DNA from: Lachnospiraceae bacterium
Lineage (GTDB): Bacteria; Bacillota; Clostridia; Lachnospirales; Lachnospiraceae
Reading direction: 5' to 3'
DNA: 26,526 nt
Assembly (NCBI GenBank): GCA_900771955.1
Contig: CAAGPW010000256.1
Coordinates: 1-26,526, forward strand
Both the position numbers and the translations under genes were made by a program. Below are positions 22,803 through 26,526 of the stretch, piece by piece. The notes beneath the pieces are model-generated. The model did no database searches. It saw only the letters and a program-made list of their open reading frames with translations, and was not told the DNA's origin. Position 1 is the stretch's first letter. Each line of letters begins with the position of its first letter.

Positions 22803-22973
22803 ACTCTCATACCGATATATATAAAAAAGATTTCAATGTATTTTAGATGTAAGACAAATCAGCTTAGAATTGTCTTTACTCTTTCTCCATAACCCAATAC
22901 TTTATAAACTATTTTCATATATTGTATCACAGATCATTTTGTTTTGGAGATCACTTTCCTCCCAAATAGACAG

Positions 22974-23010
22974 AAGAAAGCCTCCAAATCTTTTGGGGAC
23001 TTGGAGGCTT
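22974..23010 (-). terminator. Terminator after the Rpn remnant
   Basis: AAGCCTCCAA and TTGGAGGCTT form a perfect 10 bp stem around a 13 nt loop, followed on the minus strand by TTTCTTCTG. It lies about 50 bp after the Rpn fragment stop. Otherwise the 260 bp between 22803 and 23062 hold nothing I can identify. Confidence 0.6.
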
Positions 23011-23062
23011 GATTCCAACCATTTTATTCACAGACAACTTTTTTTCTGCTACCATAAAAGAA

Positions 23063-23512
23063 CTATGCAAGTGCAGGTTCCTTCCCTGCAATAATCGCCT
23101 TCACTTCTTCTATATTCTTATCAGTAGCTGATGCTATCTGTTCTGCTGTGAAACCATTTTTGTACATATTAAGAATAATTTGCGCTTTTTCCCTTGCTGC
23201 TCCAATCGCAATACCATCTTCTTTTATTCCCTGACTCAAGTTACACATAACGCTCACATCCTTCCTGAATTTCTCCTCAATAGGAATATCATATTCATTT
23301 CCAATTATATTTAGTTTTTCATCTATTGTAAGTTCCTTGGATAACAATGCTCCCAACAGACGGTGCAGTTCATATGTCTCATCATGTTCCGGCAGTTTCT
23401 TTGCCAATCCCAGCATTATGATATTCAGCAGGTCAATATTCCCCTTCCATTCATAGGCACCGATCAGATCTTCCTTGGATATAGCCATCCCCAAAAAGGC
23501 ATCTGACCACAT
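23063..23512 (-). pseudogene. C-terminal remnant of an Rpn/PD-(D/E)XK nuclease-transposase protein
   Basis: The 149 residues correspond to the C-terminal half of Rpn-family proteins (PD-(D/E)XK transposase-like, usually about 290-330 residues): WKGNIDLLNIIMLGLAKKLP, ELHRLLGALLSKELTIDEKL, VMCNLSQGIKEDG and the regulatory tail AREKAQIILNMYKNGFTAEQIA. The N-terminal nuclease core is missing and the first Met has no ribosome binding site; the 70 bp upstream (23513-23585) do not continue the family. These genes are abundant and often decayed in Lachnospiraceae. Confidence 0.75.
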
Positions 23513-23585
23513 TTGTATTATAACTTATCCATTTCTTTTATACGATCAAATTTTGCATTTGAAACAAAATGGTAAGGCTTCCTCT

Positions 23586-24812
23586 TTATCTAATTCTTTG
23601 CAACAGCGTCACTGCCTCACAATGCCCCGTAAACGGGAACATGTCAAACGGCCTGCACTCTTTTGCCTCATATCCGTGCTTCGTTAAATATTTCACATCC
23701 CGCGCCAGTGTCTCCGGGTTGCAGGAAACGTAAACGATACGCTCCGGTGCCAGTTTGACTGCCGAGGAAAGAAATGCCTCATCACTGCCTGCGCGCGGCG
23801 GATCCATGAAAAGTACGTCCACCTTTTCTTTGTTTGCTGCCATTTCTACCATGAATTTACCGGCATCATCATTGTAAAAACGGATGTTTTTCCGGTTATT
23901 GCGCTTGGCGTTTGTGATGGCATCGCGCACTGCATCACGATTCAACTCGACGCCGATAACTTCTCCGGCGGTCTTTGACGCAACCATGCCGATGGTTCCG
24001 ATGCCGCAGTATGCATCAAAAACACGCTCTTTTCCGGTCAACGCGGCGTATTTCACCGCTGTTTCATAGAGCTTTTCGGTCTGCACCGGATTGATCTGAT
24101 AAAACGATGACGGCGATATGCGGAATATAAGCCCGCAGAGTTCATCTTCGATATAGCCTTTGCCGTACAGCGTGATGTTTCGCTCGCCGAGTACCATGCT
24201 CGTCCTTTTGTCGTTTATGTTCAAAACAACCGTGGAAATTTCCGGATGCAGCTTACGCAGTGCCTTAACAAAATTGTTTTTCGATGGAAGAATCGGAGAA
24301 CTGAGTACCAGAACGACCATCACCTGCCCGGTGGTAAATCCCCGGCGCACTAACACATGGCGCAGCAGCCCGTAGCCTGTATCTTCATCGTAAGTCTTGA
24401 TCTTAAAGGACTTCAACATGCCGCGGATGTCCCGGATGATCGCATCCGAAAGTTCATCCTCAATCTGACAGGCATCTACATTTATGACGGTGTGCGTCCC
24501 CTCCTTGTAAATTCCTGAAATAACGGTTCCGTTCTTTAAGCGGTCGAACACCGCATGAACCTTGTTCCTGTAATGATACGGATCTTTCATACCGACAATG
24601 GGAAGCACTTTGCAGTAGCTCCCCATCCATTTTCTTACTTCCTTTTCTTTTTTTGCAAGCTGTTTTTCATACGGCACACCCTGATACTCGCAGCCGCCGC
24701 ATTTTTTTGCAAGCACACAGCTGTCTGTCTTCTGTCCGGCCTCCGGTTTTTGTATAACAGTCTGTTTTTTTGCCACAGTCTGCTTCCGTTTTTCCTGTAT
24801 TTTTTCTCTCAT
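23586..24812 (-). CDS. rlmD: 23S rRNA (uracil-C5)-methyltransferase, RlmD/RumA type
   Basis: The enzyme methylates uracil C5 in 23S rRNA (U1939 for RlmD; some Firmicutes proteins also modify U747). The 408 residues have a 4Fe-4S cluster pattern C32-x5-C38-x2-C41 (CVLAKKCGGC) with a fourth Cys in VDACQIEDEL, SAM motifs VFDAYCGIGTIGM, and the catalytic motifs LFMDPPRAGSDE and VYVSCNPETLARD. The N-terminal TRAM domain common in longer relatives is absent; instead there is a Lys/Gln-rich 30-residue leader. Its ATG abuts the corA stop with no gap, so it is translated from the corA transcript. Exact target uridine is uncertain. Confidence 0.93.
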   Translation of the reverse strand: MREKIQEKRKQTVAKKQTVIQKPEAGQKTDSCVLAKKCGGCEYQGVPYEKQLAKKEKEVRKWMGSYCKVLPIVGMKDPYHYRNKVHAVFDRLKNGTVISGIYKEGTHTVINVDACQIEDELSDAIIRDIRGMLKSFKIKTYDEDTGYGLLRHVLVRRGFTTGQVMVVLVLSSPILPSKNNFVKALRKLHPEISTVVLNINDKRTSMVLGERNITLYGKGYIEDELCGLIFRISPSSFYQINPVQTEKLYETAVKYAALTGKERVFDAYCGIGTIGMVASKTAGEVIGVELNRDAVRDAITNAKRNNRKNIRFYNDDAGKFMVEMAANKEKVDVLFMDPPRAGSDEAFLSSAVKLAPERIVYVSCNPETLARDVKYLTKHGYEAKECRPFDMFPFTGHCEAVTLLQRIR

Positions 24813-25754
24813 TTATAACATCTTCTTCTTTCTTAAGATTAACAGCGTCAGCAGACAGATGATCAATGTCAGCAGACAGATGATTCCAAAACCATTCGCC
24901 GTGTTCGCAAACGGCATCCATTTTTCATTTACATTCATTCCGTAAAGACCGGATATGACGGTCGGTATAGCCATGACAATGGTGATCGAGGTCAGGTATT
25001 TCATGACGTTGTTCAAACGGTTGTCCAAAATAGAAGACAACAGTTCTCTGGTTCCATTGATGATGTCCCGGTATATGGATGTCATCTCGATTGCCTGCTT
25101 GTTCTCGACTATGACATCTCCCAGCAACTCCTGATCTTCGGGATACTGTTTTAATCTGGTATAGCGGGACAAGCGGTCAAGTACCACACCGTTGGCACGC
25201 AGCGAAGTTGCGAAGTAAACCAGTGTGGATTCCAGACTATGCAGATCAATAAGATCCTCGTCCTCAGTATTTTCTCCGACTCTCTCCTCGATTGCCGTGC
25301 GCTTTTTATCGATAATGCGCAGGTCACTCTGATAGAGTGCCGCTGTCTGAAAGAGTATCTGATAGACAAAACGCATTTTTTTCTTGGTACTGAAATCCCG
25401 CACCCGGCGCTTCACAAAATGCTGCAGCACCGGCGTTTCCTCGGTGCAGACCGTAATGATCGCGCCCTGCGTGAGCAGGATACCGAGCGGGATTGTGATG
25501 TATGTCTCCACATCATGATTGACCTCTATGGACGGGATATCCACAAGGATCAGGGTATAGCCGTCCTCCAGTTCGATACGGGAACTCTCCTCATCATCTA
25601 AGGCTGCCCGGATATCGGTAATATCTATATCAAAATAATCGGCGATTTTTTTGGATTCTTCCATCGAGGGGCTTGTCATCTCAACCCAGACACCTTCTTC
25701 AAGCTGTTCGCGTTCTTCTATGATCTGTTCCTCTGTTTTGTATATTTTCAGCAT
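24813..25754 (-). CDS. corA: CorA-family magnesium/divalent cation transporter
   Basis: CorA forms a homopentameric Mg2+ channel. The 313 residues have a large cytoplasmic N-terminal domain (about 1-250) with a long helix, and two C-terminal membrane helices. The signature YGMNVNE follows the first membrane helix (TSITIVMAIPTVISGLYGMN), and the protein ends in a basic RKKKML tail facing the cytoplasm. The ATG at 25754 follows GAGGAGGTAGTGTC; an upstream start (25862) would add 36 residues across the promoter and is rejected. It is the first gene of a corA-rlmD pair and has a good promoter at 25810-25838. Confidence 0.95.
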   Translation of the reverse strand: MLKIYKTEEQIIEEREQLEEGVWVEMTSPSMEESKKIADYFDIDITDIRAALDDEESSRIELEDGYTLILVDIPSIEVNHDVETYITIPLGILLTQGAIITVCTEETPVLQHFVKRRVRDFSTKKKMRFVYQILFQTAALYQSDLRIIDKKRTAIEERVGENTEDEDLIDLHSLESTLVYFATSLRANGVVLDRLSRYTRLKQYPEDQELLGDVIVENKQAIEMTSIYRDIINGTRELLSSILDNRLNNVMKYLTSITIVMAIPTVISGLYGMNVNEKWMPFANTANGFGIICLLTLIICLLTLLILRKKKML

Positions 25755-25809
25755 GACACTACCTCCTCGTCCGATTTTTTTGCAGAATAAGCGCAAATAT
25801 ACCTGTAAC

Positions 25810-25838
25810 AGTATAGCATTCCTTCCCCCAATTTTCAA
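25810..25838 (-). promoter_or_regulatory. Sigma-A promoter of corA-rlmD
   Basis: TTGAAA, a 17 bp spacer and TATACT on the minus strand, 55 bp upstream of the corA ATG. Confidence 0.75.
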
Positions 25839-25873
25839 TGACGGAAACTTGCGTTTTTGCACATTGACAGGTC

Positions 25874-25911
25874 AAAAAACAGGTCGCTACTGATACGATT
25901 CAGTAACGACC
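25874..25911 (-). terminator. Terminator after gpmA
   Basis: On the minus strand GGTCGTTACTGA pairs with TCAGTAGCGACC (one G-U/T-G pair) around 6 nt and is followed by TG and six T. A second possible hairpin (GACCA/TGGTC with ACAG/CTGT, about 25925-25957) lies between it and the gpmA stop. Confidence 0.8.
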
Positions 25912-25977
25912 CAATTCCAGGTATGACCACGGACAGCCGCCGTGACTGTCACTGGTCTTTGTTTCATATTTCTGTAT

Positions 25978-26526
25978 TTATCCCTGCTTATTTCCCTGGT
26001 TTGCCACTGCCTTAATTTTTGCCTCGATCGCAGCAGCATCCCCCAGATACTTCTGATCTTTCACTTTCAAATCTTTATCCAAACGATACACCAGCGGAAC
26101 CCCGGTTGGCAGATTTCTTTCCACAATTTCCTGTTCGGAAAGTCCTTCGAGATACATGACCAGTGCACGCAGGGAATTTCCGTGTGCCGTGATCAGGACT
26201 TTTTTGCCCGCCAGAAGCTGCGGGCGGATCTCTTCTTCAAAATACGGCACCACACGCCCGATCGTATCCTTTAAACTCTCTGTAAATGGCAGTTCCTTCG
26301 GATCTACATTGCGGTAGCAGATCTGTTTGGCAGGATTTCGCTCATCCGATACCGTAAGCGCCGGCGGCTGCACATCAAATGATCTCCGCCAGATCTTCAC
26401 CTGATCCTCACCATATTTTTCCGCCGTCTCCGATTTATTTAACCCCTGCAGTGCACCATAATGCCGCTCATTCAGCTTCCATGTCTTGACCACAGGAAGC
26501 CACTCCCTGTCCATCCCCTCCAATGC
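25978..26526 (-). CDS. gpmA: 2,3-bisphosphoglycerate-dependent phosphoglycerate mutase, 5' end beyond the window
   Basis: GpmA interconverts 3- and 2-phosphoglycerate in glycolysis. About 183 C-terminal residues are present and the frame runs off the right edge, so the N-terminal RHG motif with the phosphorylated His is outside. Visible signatures are WKLNERHYGALQGLNKSE, the segment with YRNVDPKELPFTESLKDT, and the second active-site His in VLITAHGNSLRALVMYL. The C-terminal 20 residues are rich in Ala, Lys and Gln. The gene ends before a clear terminator. Confidence 0.96.
   Translation of the reverse strand, partial: ALEGMDREWLPVVKTWKLNERHYGALQGLNKSETAEKYGEDQVKIWRRSFDVQPPALTVSDERNPAKQICYRNVDPKELPFTESLKDTIGRVVPYFEEEIRPQLLAGKKVLITAHGNSLRALVMYLEGLSEQEIVERNLPTGVPLVYRLDKDLKVKDQKYLGDAAAIEAKIKAVANQGNKQG

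Noticed and set aside
25755..25862. 36-residue N-terminal extension of CorA
   Set aside because: It would overlap the TTGAAA/TATACT promoter, and the GAGGAGGT ribosome binding site fits the ATG at 25754.

Overview
The window looks like chromosome of a gut Lachnospiraceae (Roseburia/Agathobacter-like Firmicutes). The basis is the low-to-mid GC composition, AGGAGG-type ribosome binding sites, a T-box-controlled serS, an F-type ATP synthase operon, a choloylglycine (bile salt) hydrolase, an oleate hydratase and an Rpn-type nuclease remnant. The genus is an inference from gene content and protein style, not a database match. I see no tRNA, rRNA, CRISPR array or intact insertion sequence.

Layout. 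(1) 1-5415, minus strand: ATP synthase operon atpB-E-F-H-A-G-D, running off the left edge inside atpD, with a good sigma-A promoter upstream of atpB (TTGACA, 17 bp, TAGAAT). (2) 5715-6422, plus strand: one unrecognised Lys/Ala/Ser-rich protein ending in a double cysteine, followed by a terminator. (3) 6603-8348, minus: serS with a promoter, a complete T-box leader and, unusually, a GC-rich palindromic block between the leader terminator and the gene. (4) 8398-11148, minus: a TetR regulator upstream of an oleate hydratase that carries an extra N-terminal hydrophobic segment; three copies of an ATGATAAA-type element lie between the two genes. (5) 11241-12465, plus: biotin synthase with a BirA-type operator over its -35 box, then a decayed ferredoxin fragment. 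(6) 12472-15110, minus: a regulator with two Cro/C1-type helix-turn-helix domains, then bile salt hydrolase and a PhzF-family gene split by a frameshift at A AAA AAG.

(7) 15251-16876, minus: C69 dipeptidase. (8) 16917-18654, minus: a MmcQ/YjbR-MGMT fusion followed by a COG0523 GTPase that lacks the usual CxCC motif. (9) 18680-21243, minus: an r1t-type phage holin, a tiny basic ORF, then an XRE/TPR regulator translationally coupled (ATGA) to a membrane-anchored M15 peptidase. Together these resemble a dispersed lysis module. (10) 21266-22802, minus: tightly packed small genes (pyrophosphatase fragment, TIGR04076 protein, TfoX-N protein, GyrI-like protein). (11) 23063-23512: truncated Rpn/PD-(D/E)XK transposase-nuclease. 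(12) 23586-25838, minus: corA and an rlmD-type rRNA methyltransferase with no intergenic base. (13) 25874-26526, minus: a terminator and gpmA, which runs off the right edge.

Most genes are housekeeping. The regions most worth a second look are 5.6-6.5 kb (unknown protein), 12.3-15.1 kb (frameshifted PhzF, decayed ferredoxin, double-HTH regulator), 16.9-18.7 kb (fusion repair-like protein with a divergent metal-GTPase) and 18.7-21.2 kb (holin, regulator, peptidase).
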